Source: Candidatus Saccharimonadota bacterium (GTDB taxonomy: Bacteria > Patescibacteriota > Saccharimonadia > Saccharimonadales > Saccharimonadaceae). Taken from it: a DNA stretch of 12,248 nucleotides. A program made the translations under genes and the position numbers. Shown here piece after piece: positions 6,738 through 11,981 of the stretch; the stretch's first letter is position 1, and each line of letters starts with the position of its first letter. The notes beneath the pieces were generated by a model that was not told the origin of the DNA, searched no databases, and saw nothing but the letters and a program-made list of their open reading frames with translations. The stretch covers positions 1 through 12,248 of the forward strand of contig JAFWHP010000033.1 in NCBI GenBank assembly GCA_017515125.1, read 5' to 3'.

Positions 6738-8151
6738 TTGTTACCTCTCCTCCCATTATATCAGATATTTTGGAGAGAGTTTCGTCTTTTGTGATGCCAT
6801 CAGGGGTCTCGCCCGGCTCTCTAATTGTAATTTTTACACCATTCGCTGCTTGTACTAAGATTCGCTTATTATTGTCCCTACTTAAAATTGTTTTCACTAT
6901 TTTTTTGGCTGGAAATAAACTCAATTCTCCGCCACTGTAGCTATACTTGCACTTTACTGCCTGCGAATAGACCGCATCATTTAGCTCTTGGACTTTGCTT
7001 ATAAAACTGTCCCAATCAAAAACCTCATTACCGCTTGCGGAATTATCATTAGGCTCATTACTCTTGGCGTTACTCATAGCCGCCTCATGGGTTGGCTCGG
7101 CAGGTCCCCCGTCTGACGATCCACTAGGCGGCGCGACCGCCGGTTTTTTAATTGCCTGGCGGACAGAAGACACTCCTGCATTCCTTGCGGGCGTAGGCGC
7201 TTTGGCTTGTGATATTGGCGAGGCGGCATAATCGTAAAGCAAAGCAACTAATAGTTTGGCCTCTGAGTAGGGCGCTTTTACTTCTGGCAGCTTCATTAGT
7301 AAAGTCATTAGCTCACGTTGTGGTTTTTCCATGATTCTGCGAATCAGCTCTTCCGCTAGGACCTCGGCCTTAATCCCAGAGGAAAGCAGCTCCTTTAACG
7401 CTTCGGAAATTCTGGAGCTATCGCCCCTCAGATAATCTTCAATCAGCAGGTCAATTTTTTCTTCTTCTGGCAGTCCGAGTGCCGAAACCACCATTTTTTC
7501 TGTAATCATTTCGTCCGAAAGCGTAGAAATCTGATCAAGCAGGCTCAGCGAATCTCGGAAAGACCCACCGCCCCTCTTGACTATCATTTTTAATGCAGCA
7601 TCTTCAATTTTTATGCTTTCCTTTTCTGAAATCGTCTTTAAATGCGAGAGCATCACGTCTGGCTCGGCTAGTTTAAAGGTAAAAGTCTGCGATCTAGAAG
7701 TAATAGTAATTGGTACTTTGTAAGCATCTGTAGTAGCCATAATAAATACCGCATGTGCAGGCGGTTCCTCAAGAGTTTTTAACAGCGCATTAAAAGCTTC
7801 CTTGGTAAGCATATGTACTTCGTCAATGATATATACTTTATACTTCCCAGTCGTAGGAGCAATCAAGACCTTCTCTCTCAGCTCGCGAATATTTTCGATT
7901 CCTCGATTGCTCGCACCGTCGATCTCGATTATATCGACATAATCGTCTTCGATCTGATATTCGAAACCATTAATCTCATGTGCCAATATTCTCGCAACAC
8001 TAGTTTTTCCGCAACCTCTAGGGCCAATAAAAAGATACGAATGATTTATCTTACCCGCTTTTAGCGAATTAGCTAATGGGCCCGTTACCTGTTCCTGCCC
8101 AACCACCTCCTCCAGCCTCACTGGCCGATATCTTCTATATAAACTCTTCAT
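6712..8151 (-). CDS. dnaX: DNA polymerase III subunit gamma/tau (DnaX)
   Basis: AAA+ clamp-loader subunit that opens the sliding clamp and links polymerase to the replisome. From the chosen start (MKSLYRRYRP, the usual family N-terminus) it has 479 residues: Walker A GPRGCGKT (43-50), Walker B IIDEVH (108-113), sensor 1 ATTD (139-142), arginine-finger region TSRSQTF (151-157) and sensor 2 GGGSFRDSLSLLDQ (194-207). The four-Cys zinc module that normally lies between ARILA and the IEIDGASNRG stretch is missing; only about 16 residues connect them. The collar domain ends near 310, followed by a Pro/Ala/Ser/Asn-rich linker and a C-terminal domain (about 378-450). The ATG at 8151 lies seven bases after TGATATAAT; the longer start at 8190 would be inside or above the promoter. 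A possible frameshift site is at codons 335-336. Confidence 0.95.
   Translation of the reverse strand: MKSLYRRYRPVRLEEVVGQEQVTGPLANSLKAGKINHSYLFIGPRGCGKTSVARILAHEINGFEYQIEDDYVDIIEIDGASNRGIENIRELREKVLIAPTTGKYKVYIIDEVHMLTKEAFNALLKTLEEPPAHAVFIMATTDAYKVPITITSRSQTFTFKLAEPDVMLSHLKTISEKESIKIEDAALKMIVKRGGGSFRDSLSLLDQISTLSDEMITEKMVVSALGLPEEEKIDLLIEDYLRGDSSRISEALKELLSSGIKAEVLAEELIRRIMEKPQRELMTLLMKLPEVKAPYSEAKLLVALLYDYAASPISQAKAPTPARNAGVSSVRQAIKKPAVAPPSGSSDGGPAEPTHEAAMSNAKSNEPNDNSASGNEVFDWDSFISKVQELNDAVYSQAVKCKYSYSGGELSLFPAKKIVKTILSRDNNKRILVQAANGVKITIREPGETPDGITKDETLSKISDIMGGEVTNDGGTNPF
6744..6753 (-). promoter_or_regulatory. Ribosome binding site of dnaB
   Basis: GGAGGAGAGG on the minus strand ends six bases before the ATG at 6737. 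The same bases encode part of the DnaX C-terminus (GGEV). Confidence 0.8.
6755..6763 (-). promoter_or_regulatory. Extended -10 promoter of dnaB inside dnaX
   Basis: TGATATAAT (6763 to 6755) sits in the last codons of dnaX, directly before the dnaB ribosome binding site. Transcription would start near 6748, just within the purine-rich site, leaving a leader of roughly 11 nt. The box is identical to those before dnaX, the GT-C-like gene and ybaB. Confidence 0.6.
7124..7149 (-). other. Candidate frameshift/slippage site in dnaX
   Basis: An A6 run (7149 to 7144, codons AAA AAA) is followed after two bases by GGCGG-tcgcg-CCGCC, a 5-bp GC stem (7141-7137 with 7131-7127). A -1 shift, or one extra A in the mRNA, reaches TAG at 7126-7124 after six codons. 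The product of about 342 residues would contain the ATPase and collar domains only, as the gamma form does in other bacteria. The base before the run is T, not A, so the tRNA slip is imperfect and the spacing to the stem is short. Confidence 0.3.
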
Positions 8152-8158
8152 TAATCCC

Positions 8159-8167
8159 ATTATATCA
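8159..8167 (-). promoter_or_regulatory. Extended -10 promoter of dnaX
   Basis: TGATATAAT (8167 to 8159), then seven bases, then the ATG at 8151: a leaderless arrangement. It supports MKSLYRRYRP as the true N-terminus, in agreement with the DnaX family. Confidence 0.65.
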
Positions 8168-8194
8168 TAATAACCAATTAACCCCTGCAATCTT

Positions 8195-8256
8195 TTTCTC
8201 CGAGTGAAGCACGTCTATTGGACGAGCTAACGGGGAGTATGCCAAGATAGCGAATT
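8195..8256 (+). repeat. Dyad-bearing intergenic repeat, copy 1
   Basis: This ~62-bp unit recurs at 8301-8363 with one indel. Conserved blocks are TTTCTCCG at the start, CGTCTATTGGACG (a 4-bp stem with a 5-base loop) in the middle, and GCCAAGATAGCGAATT at the end. CTCCG near the start can pair with CGGGG further on. It lies between the hypothetical gene and dnaX, upstream of the dnaX promoter. Function unknown; it could be a member of a dispersed palindromic family. Confidence 0.7.
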
Positions 8257-8300
8257 CTATACTAATTATAATTCTTAATTAAAATCCGTTAGATTGGTGT

Positions 8301-8363
8301 TTTCTCCGAATGAAGCGCGTCTATTGGACGAGCGAACGAGGAAAAACGCCAAGATAGCGAATT
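8301..8363 (+). repeat. Dyad-bearing intergenic repeat, copy 2
   Basis: Second copy, offset by 106-107 bp. It folds better than copy 1: GGTGTTTTCTCCG (8297-8309) faces CGAGGAAAAACGCC (8337-8350) as a near-complete outer stem around the CGTC/GACG hairpin. The outer stem covers bases that differ between copies, which is what one expects if folding matters. It begins 14 bp after the end of the hypothetical gene in its transcription direction. Confidence 0.7.
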
Positions 8364-8376
8364 TTAATAAGAATTA

Positions 8377-8895
8377 TCAGAGAGCAGCTTCCACTGCCGC
8401 CCAAGCCGCCTCATCATTATCCGCCGGAATCGTCACTGAAACCTGCGAACCTTCATGCAGATGAAAATACGTCACTGAGGCATACAATATCTGATACTCG
8501 CGACCGTTTACTTCTACATAGTATTTATCATCATGGTGCGTCAAAGTCCCGATTACTGACTTTCTAGCGACTGGCCCAATTTGCTTATAGAGAAACTTCC
8601 CATCATCCGTAATAGTCAACTTCATAATATCGCCCTCAACCAACTTCGACTTTGAAGCATAATTGGCCGAAACTGGATAGTTCTTCCCATCCGGACCTAT
8701 CATAATTTGGCCGTCAAAGACTCCCTCGATCACTTTCCCTTCTGGCCCAGACACGATCGCATCTCTCGGAGCAGTAATAGTTTCGCCATCCCCAATAATC
8801 GACACCAACAATTCTTTGGCAGCCGACAAACTTGTCTCCGCTTCGCCAAGCAGACTCCGTAAACGTTTTATTTGTTTTTCTGGTATATCAGACAT
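8377..8895 (-). CDS. Conserved hypothetical protein (CPR-type)
   Basis: I do not recognise a named family, although the sequence has the look of a conserved CPR protein. The 172 residues comprise an N-terminal helical part (IPEKQIKRLRSLLGEAETSL, 4-23, likely a short coiled coil) and a strand-rich part with Gly turns: GVFDGQIMIGPDGKNYPVS (57-75), KSKLVEGDIMKLTI (82-95), KQIGPVARKSVIGTL (104-118) and YQILYASVTYF (134-144). The pattern suggests one or two small beta-barrel or OB-like domains and perhaps nucleic-acid or ribosome binding, but that is a guess. No signal peptide or membrane segment. The ATG at 8895 overlaps the TGA of the upstream small ORF (TGATG), pointing to translational coupling; GTG 8898 is the alternative. 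Confidence 0.8.
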   Translation of the reverse strand: MSDIPEKQIKRLRSLLGEAETSLSAAKELLVSIIGDGETITAPRDAIVSGPEGKVIEGVFDGQIMIGPDGKNYPVSANYASKSKLVEGDIMKLTITDDGKFLYKQIGPVARKSVIGTLTHHDDKYYVEVNGREYQILYASVTYFHLHEGSQVSVTIPADNDEAAWAAVEAAL

Positions 8896-9035
8896 CACCT
8901 CGCATCCCGTCTAAATATTATATTACTATTATAATATACCTTCTCGTCCGGAAAGTCAAGAATAATCTTGTCATACTTTTCCACCGTTTTAACACTAGTC
9001 CAGCCAAAAACGTTGTAAAAAATACATGTAACCAT
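8895..9035 (-). CDS. Small ORF, 46 aa, unknown
   Basis: An ORF of 46 codons fills the gap between the thioredoxin-fold gene and the hypothetical gene. It starts 19 nt after the former's stop and ends with TGA sharing one base with the ATG of the latter. The peptide begins MVTCIFYNVFGW, continues with a charged stretch (KTVEKYDKIILDFPDEKV) and ends RRDAR. An AAGG lies about ten bases before the ATG, a weak ribosome binding site. Two TATAAT strings (minus strand, near 8914-8934) fall within it and could instead be promoters for the hypothetical gene, so this stretch may be a leader rather than a gene. No family recognised. Confidence 0.45.
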   Translation of the reverse strand: MVTCIFYNVFGWTSVKTVEKYDKIILDFPDEKVYYNSNIIFRRDAR

Positions 9036-9054
9036 AAGCGAATTGCCTTTTTAA

Positions 9055-10107
9055 TCATTCATTGCTTTTCCACAAACCAGTATGGCGTTTGCCGTCAAAA
9101 ATCATGGTTGGAATACCCTTCACGCGCAATTCGTTCTCGATAATTTTTCTGTTTTGTGTCATCTTATCGGTAATCTCTGGATAGCCGGCTATGGTGCGGA
9201 TTTCTGCAACACCATCCTCGTCTACCCCAAAATCCTTCAGCCAAGACTCTAGTTTTGCTATCGCCTCTTCGCGTGAGTAATCGTCATTAAATTTATTTTG
9301 ATAAGAAACTCCCTCACTATTCTTCCCAGTAAAGATTTTGTCGATTATCTGCGCGGCCAAGCCTGACCTAAATTGTTCCGCTGCAAACATATACTTTACG
9401 ATAATTTCTGAATTAGCAAATTTGTATTTATTATCTGTATCCTGAATCGCGAAAGGCACCAATCTTGTATCGTATTTTTCGAAGAAACCCGCATCCTTTT
9501 GATTTCGGTAAGAAATCATACATACCGAACATCCAGGGTCAAAAATGTCAACCGCAACTGCTTTGCCAGAATTCGTTCCTGGCAGAGTAATGTAATTAAA
9601 ATCATAATTAGCAGCATCATAGGATTTAAATTTGTCAGGAATGGCCTCAAATATTTCGCCCCATTCTGTAAACCATCGCCCGGTCGACTCCCAGAAATTC
9701 TTTGGCTCTGACTCGTCTATTGAACAAACCTCTGCCCCGAGCGAGCATGCCGAGGGCTTCGTCACATTACATGAACCTAGTGCCCATAGCGCCAAAAGAG
9801 ATTTTATAGCGGTCAAAAGTGCCCATACAGCTACAATCACTATAACCACGGAAATTATTTCGATTATCGCAGACAATGGTTTTACCCACTTGGGATGCTT
9901 TAACATTACTCTGCTAAGCAAAGTGTTTTTTACGTCGTCTTTAAATCCAGTTTCGCATTTTTGTAATCGCACTTTTTTCCATAAGCATCCCCAAGCCTTT
10001 TTCATAGCCTTAAGATAAGCCTTCCCAATTTTCGGCTTAAAAATCGAAATGAATGCCACAAAGACACCAATAATAGCTAGAATAATAAACGCAGCTATGC
10101 AGACCAT
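9055..10107 (-). CDS. Membrane-anchored CXXC thioredoxin-fold (DsbA-like) protein
   Basis: 350-residue protein with two hydrophobic segments (about 2-23 and 80-110) and a C-terminal thioredoxin-fold domain. The redox motif is C193-S-V-C196 in DPGCSVCMISY; the matching cis-proline is P333 in GIPTMIF. The domain between them is largely helical, as in DsbA-type oxidoreductases. Further cysteines (113, 121, 128) follow the second membrane segment. It probably acts at the outer face of the membrane in disulfide formation or reduction; the direction cannot be told. The start at 10107 is 18 nt after the aminotransferase stop, with AGG eight bases upstream and a possible TACAAT box, so it may be cotranscribed or have its own promoter. 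No DsbB or VKOR partner in view. Confidence 0.75.
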   Translation of the reverse strand: MVCIAAFIILAIIGVFVAFISIFKPKIGKAYLKAMKKAWGCLWKKVRLQKCETGFKDDVKNTLLSRVMLKHPKWVKPLSAIIEIISVVIVIVAVWALLTAIKSLLALWALGSCNVTKPSACSLGAEVCSIDESEPKNFWESTGRWFTEWGEIFEAIPDKFKSYDAANYDFNYITLPGTNSGKAVAVDIFDPGCSVCMISYRNQKDAGFFEKYDTRLVPFAIQDTDNKYKFANSEIIVKYMFAAEQFRSGLAAQIIDKIFTGKNSEGVSYQNKFNDDYSREEAIAKLESWLKDFGVDEDGVAEIRTIAGYPEITDKMTQNRKIIENELRVKGIPTMIFDGKRHTGLWKSNE

Positions 10108-10125
10108 AATAAACCTATTGTACTA

Positions 10126-11289
10126 CTAACGGATGATTTTTTCCATAACTTTTTTCACTTTTTCTATATCGGACTCTCGATTATGCAGCCCCAATGAGAA
10201 TCTCACAAGAGGTGGCAGCCCAAGTACGTGGTCGAGATAATAATGTGCGCAAAAATAACCAGTCCTAGCCATTATATTCTCTCGCGAAAGCGCCGTACCA
10301 AGTAGATGCGAGTCCATCCCCTCGACATAGAATGACATGGTAGGATTAGCTTCCAAATTAACCATATGGACTTTTGGCGATTCGGCCAAAAATTCATAAA
10401 GCTCCTTGTAATTTTTCTCAAAAGATTTCCAGTCAGATTTTGGAACTCTCATTAGCCACTTTAGTGCTGCTCCGAGTCCGACAATTTCGCCCCAAGCCTG
10501 GAGTCCAGACTCGAATCTAGTGTATCTATGTTCTTTCCCCTCGGCACTCAGTAGAAACGAATCCTTCTGTACGTCGTCCACCATTCCGCCCCCCAGCCAC
10601 CAAGGTTCAAGATAATCGACAAGTTCATCCCGCCATACTATCACGCCAAGCGACGGAGCATATAATTTGTGTGCCGAAAAACAAACTGCGTCGACTTCGA
10701 TCCCACTAAGTACTTCAGCCGAATGTGCCATTGCTTGCGCTGCATCAATTATTATAATACCACCCGCTTTATGTACAGTTTTAGTAAGTGATTTCAAATT
10801 TACAAGTTTACGACCATCAAAATTCGAAGCGCAGTTTACAACCACGATTGCCCCAGAAAAATCACAAGAGCCTTCATCAATTGAGCCGTCATCTTCTCGC
10901 TTTAGCACTTCGCGCGGTAGTCCTGTCCTCTTTGAAAAAGCCATGGTAGCCAGAAACGGCGAATTATGTTCGATTTCGCTCGTCACTATTTTTTGGAATT
11001 TGCTTGGATTAATTTGTGATAAAAGCAGATTTATCCCATAGGTCGTATTGAGCGTAAACGAAACGGTATATTTTTTCGCCTTGAAACCAAGATATTTCAA
11101 TACGGTTTCTCTCGTTTCCTCAACTTTTTCATCCGTCACTATTCCCCATTTATACTTTACTCTTTCCCCGCAAGAATTGTGCTTTGTATAATAATCTTTC
11201 ACAGCTTCGATCACACACCTTGGTCGCAAAGATTGACATGCCCCATCAAGATACACCTCTCCTTCGCCCAAATAATCAAACTCTTCCAT
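10126..11289 (-). CDS. Class V aminotransferase / cysteine desulfurase (SufS/CsdA-like)
   Basis: PLP enzyme of the class V family; cysteine desulfurases take sulfur from cysteine for Fe-S clusters and thio-modified tRNA. Of 387 residues, key ones are H108 (SEIEHNSP), D182 and Q185 (IDAAQ), the PLP lysine K208 in SAHKLYAPSLGV, C347 in ARTGYFCAHYYL, which fits the group II (SufS-type) active-site cysteine R-x-G-x-x-C-A, and R363 (VRFSLGLHN). I start at ATG 11289, which is six bases after TATGAT with a -35-like TTGCGG 17 bp further; ATG 11307 falls within that promoter. The protein starts with the usual YLDGACQS sequence. No scaffold (SufU, IscU) or sulfur acceptor is adjacent. First gene of the 11289-8377 group. 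Desulfurase is the best call; other class V activities remain possible. Confidence 0.85.
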   Translation of the reverse strand: MEEFDYLGEGEVYLDGACQSLRPRCVIEAVKDYYTKHNSCGERVKYKWGIVTDEKVEETRETVLKYLGFKAKKYTVSFTLNTTYGINLLLSQINPSKFQKIVTSEIEHNSPFLATMAFSKRTGLPREVLKREDDGSIDEGSCDFSGAIVVVNCASNFDGRKLVNLKSLTKTVHKAGGIIIIDAAQAMAHSAEVLSGIEVDAVCFSAHKLYAPSLGVIVWRDELVDYLEPWWLGGGMVDDVQKDSFLLSAEGKEHRYTRFESGLQAWGEIVGLGAALKWLMRVPKSDWKSFEKNYKELYEFLAESPKVHMVNLEANPTMSFYVEGMDSHLLGTALSRENIMARTGYFCAHYYLDHVLGLPPLVRFSLGLHNRESDIEKVKKVMEKIIR

Positions 11290-11295
11290 ACATCT

Positions 11296-11324
11296 ATCAT
11301 ACCCCATCTTGACATTTTCCGCAA
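11296..11324 (-). promoter_or_regulatory. Promoter of aminotransferase gene
   Basis: Minus-strand TATGAT (11301 to 11296) with TTGCGG (11324 to 11319) at 17-bp spacing; six bases separate the -10 from ATG 11289, another leaderless layout. It interlocks with the divergent consensus promoter at 11309-11337. Confidence 0.5.
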
Positions 11325-11337
11325 ACTACCATATAAT
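11309..11337 (+). promoter_or_regulatory. Consensus sigma-70 promoter of a short RNA
   Basis: TTGACA (11309-11314), 17 bp, TATAAT (11332-11337): a full match to the housekeeping consensus with ideal spacing, and the only one in the window. Start of transcription is expected near 11344. The nearest thing downstream is a pair of hairpins with a terminator, not a gene. Confidence 0.85.
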
Positions 11338-11346
11338 CAAAACATA

Positions 11347-11375
11347 AGAAAAGCGCCGCTAAGTCACGCTTTTCT
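11347..11375 (-). terminator. Possible terminator for the minus-strand small ORF
   Basis: On the minus strand the A-rich 5' arm AGAAAAGCG and U-rich 3' arm CGCTTTTCT form a 9-bp stem, followed by TATGTTTT. The layout fits an intrinsic terminator for transcripts reading leftward from the small ORF at 11477. The same bases form the first hairpin of the plus-strand small RNA. Confidence 0.4.
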
Positions 11376-11385
11376 GGGTTGGTTT

Positions 11386-11418
11386 CTGATTAGTGTAATG
11401 CACTAATCAGATTTTTTC
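11386..11418 (+). terminator. Intrinsic terminator of the small RNA
   Basis: Perfect 10-bp stem CTGATTAGTG (11386-11395) with CACTAATCAG (11401-11410), 5-base loop TAATG, then ATTTTTTC. The stem is AT-rich but the T-run is clear on the plus strand and absent on the other. Confidence 0.75.
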
Positions 11419-11477
11419 TTCGTTTTGGACTTACGCTCCGGAAAGATGATACACAGTAAATTAATCTGTATAGTCAT
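11403..11477 (-). CDS. Small ORF, 24 aa, unknown
   Basis: Minus-strand ATG at 11477 preceded by AGGGAG (11489-11484) with six bases spacing, a good ribosome binding site. The peptide has a short hydrophobic stretch (INLLCIIF) and a very basic tail (ERKSKTKKKSD). An in-frame ATG 36 nt upstream would add 12 residues but lacks a suitable site. Its stop codon lies inside the terminator hairpin of the oppositely transcribed small RNA. Peptide plus overlapping antisense RNA is the layout of type I toxin-antitoxin pairs, but the hydrophobic part is too short for a membrane helix. Function unknown. Confidence 0.4.
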   Translation of the reverse strand: MTIQINLLCIIFPERKSKTKKKSD

Positions 11478-11769
11478 TTTCAACTCCCTTCTGGCAACCT
11501 GACTACTTAGCATATCGTTTAATGGCCACCTCACACATCATAAGTATTACCACTTATGAAGCGGTCCACTAAACTCCGAAGCCAACCCACCTTCTTTCTA
11601 TCACGCCCTAGAAAATTTTGCAACCTCCTGTAACGAAGATTTTTGTCATAACTGTTTTATTATCTGTTATTTGCGGTTTACCTCTTATGCTCGAATCTTA
11701 TTCCGCTCTGTTTAAAATTACCACTACAATTTTTAGTTTCACATTTTTTCTGCACAAAATATAAAAACA
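11478..11769. other. Intergenic stretch with one hairpin
   Basis: About 290 bp without a gene I can support. It holds a perfect 8-bp hairpin TCATAAGT/ACTTATGA (11538-11545 with 11552-11559, loop of 6) and, on the minus strand, an AGGAGG near 11626 with no start codon at a proper distance. Minus-strand open stretches here are under 45 codons. Confidence 0.5.
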
Positions 11770-11778
11770 TGCTATAAT
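11770..11778 (+). promoter_or_regulatory. Extended -10 promoter of the pseudoknot RNA
   Basis: TGCTATAAT (11770-11778). Transcription would begin near 11785, just at the 5' strand of the long P1 stem (11786), so the RNA would have almost no unpaired 5' end. No clear -35. Confidence 0.6.
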
Positions 11779-11785
11779 GATAATT

Positions 11786-11934
11786 GTTACATCTTAATCA
11801 TTAACAAATCGAAACGATATTTGTTTTAGTATTATTACTTCACACAAAAAATGGCACCGTTCTGGGTTCCTGACTGTGTGAAGTCGTTTCGATAAACATG
11901 GTTAAGATGTAACACCCCAAGCGGTGCCATTTTT
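11786..11934 (+). ncRNA. Candidate structured leader RNA with pseudoknot
   Basis: Four long complementary pairs: P1 11786-11801 with 11898-11913 (16 bp, one U-G wobble at 11798/11901); P2 11809-11817 with 11884-11892 (9 bp, perfect); P3 11838-11846 with 11875-11883 (9 bp, perfect, its 3' strand abutting P2); and 11847-11859 (AAAAATGGCACCG, in the P3 loop) with 11922-11934 (CGGTGCCATTTTT), 13 bp, perfect. The last pair crosses P1-P3, making a pseudoknot, and ends in T4, so it may double as a terminator. The wobble would be A-C on the opposite strand, which favours plus-strand RNA. Known riboswitch signatures I checked by eye (TPP, fluoride, ZTP, twister-like) do not fit. Downstream are a Shine-Dalgarno hairpin and an ORF, so a cis-regulatory role is likely. 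Confidence 0.6.
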
Positions 11935-11943
11935 ATTACAATC

Positions 11944-11980
11944 ATGACTCCGCAAATAGTTAATAATGAAAAGGAGTCAT
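11944..11980 (+). promoter_or_regulatory. Shine-Dalgarno-sequestering hairpin
   Basis: ATGACTCC (11944-11951) pairs perfectly with GGAGTCAT (11973-11980), loop of 21 bases. The 3' arm holds most of the AAGGAG (11971-11976) that serves the ATG at 11982. Folding would hide the ribosome binding site; opening would expose it, which is the usual design of a translational switch. Confidence 0.55.
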
Positions 11981-11981
11981 C

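Larger units (their letters stand above)
11344..11418 (+). ncRNA. Candidate small RNA, about 75 nt
   Basis: Between the consensus promoter and an intrinsic terminator lies a transcript of about 75 nt. It has a first hairpin AGAAAAGCG/CGCTTTTCT (11347-11355 with 11367-11375, 9 bp, loop of 11), a short linker (GGGTTGGTTT), and a terminator hairpin (11386-11410). There is no ORF of note. It is antisense to the last codons and the downstream hairpins of the small ORF at 11403-11477. I know no family match; it could be a trans-acting regulator, an antisense RNA to the small ORF, or a leader that is attenuated before a downstream gene. Confidence 0.6.

Noticed and set aside
7813..8064. Plus-strand ORFs inside the minus-strand genes (for example within dnaX, dnaB and the GT-C-like gene)
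   Set aside because: They are antisense shadows of confident genes with no start signals or recognisable domains.
8301..8355. 15-codon plus-strand ORF inside repeat copy 2
   Set aside because: No ribosome site; copy 1 has a stop after eight codons, so the frame is not preserved between copies.
11289..11307. Upstream ATG as start of the aminotransferase
   Set aside because: It lies upstream of the -10 box, and the extra six residues are not part of the family's N-terminus.
11605..11655. Minus-strand AGGAGG as a ribosome site for a small gene
   Set aside because: The only nearby starts give a 12-codon ORF that begins before the site, or a TTG directly abutting it; no plausible gene.
11786..11913. 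MITE with 32-bp imperfect terminal inverted repeats
   Set aside because: The 13-bp pairing joins an inside strand to one outside the repeat, there is no target-site duplication, and the G-U pair suits RNA; an RNA fold explains more.
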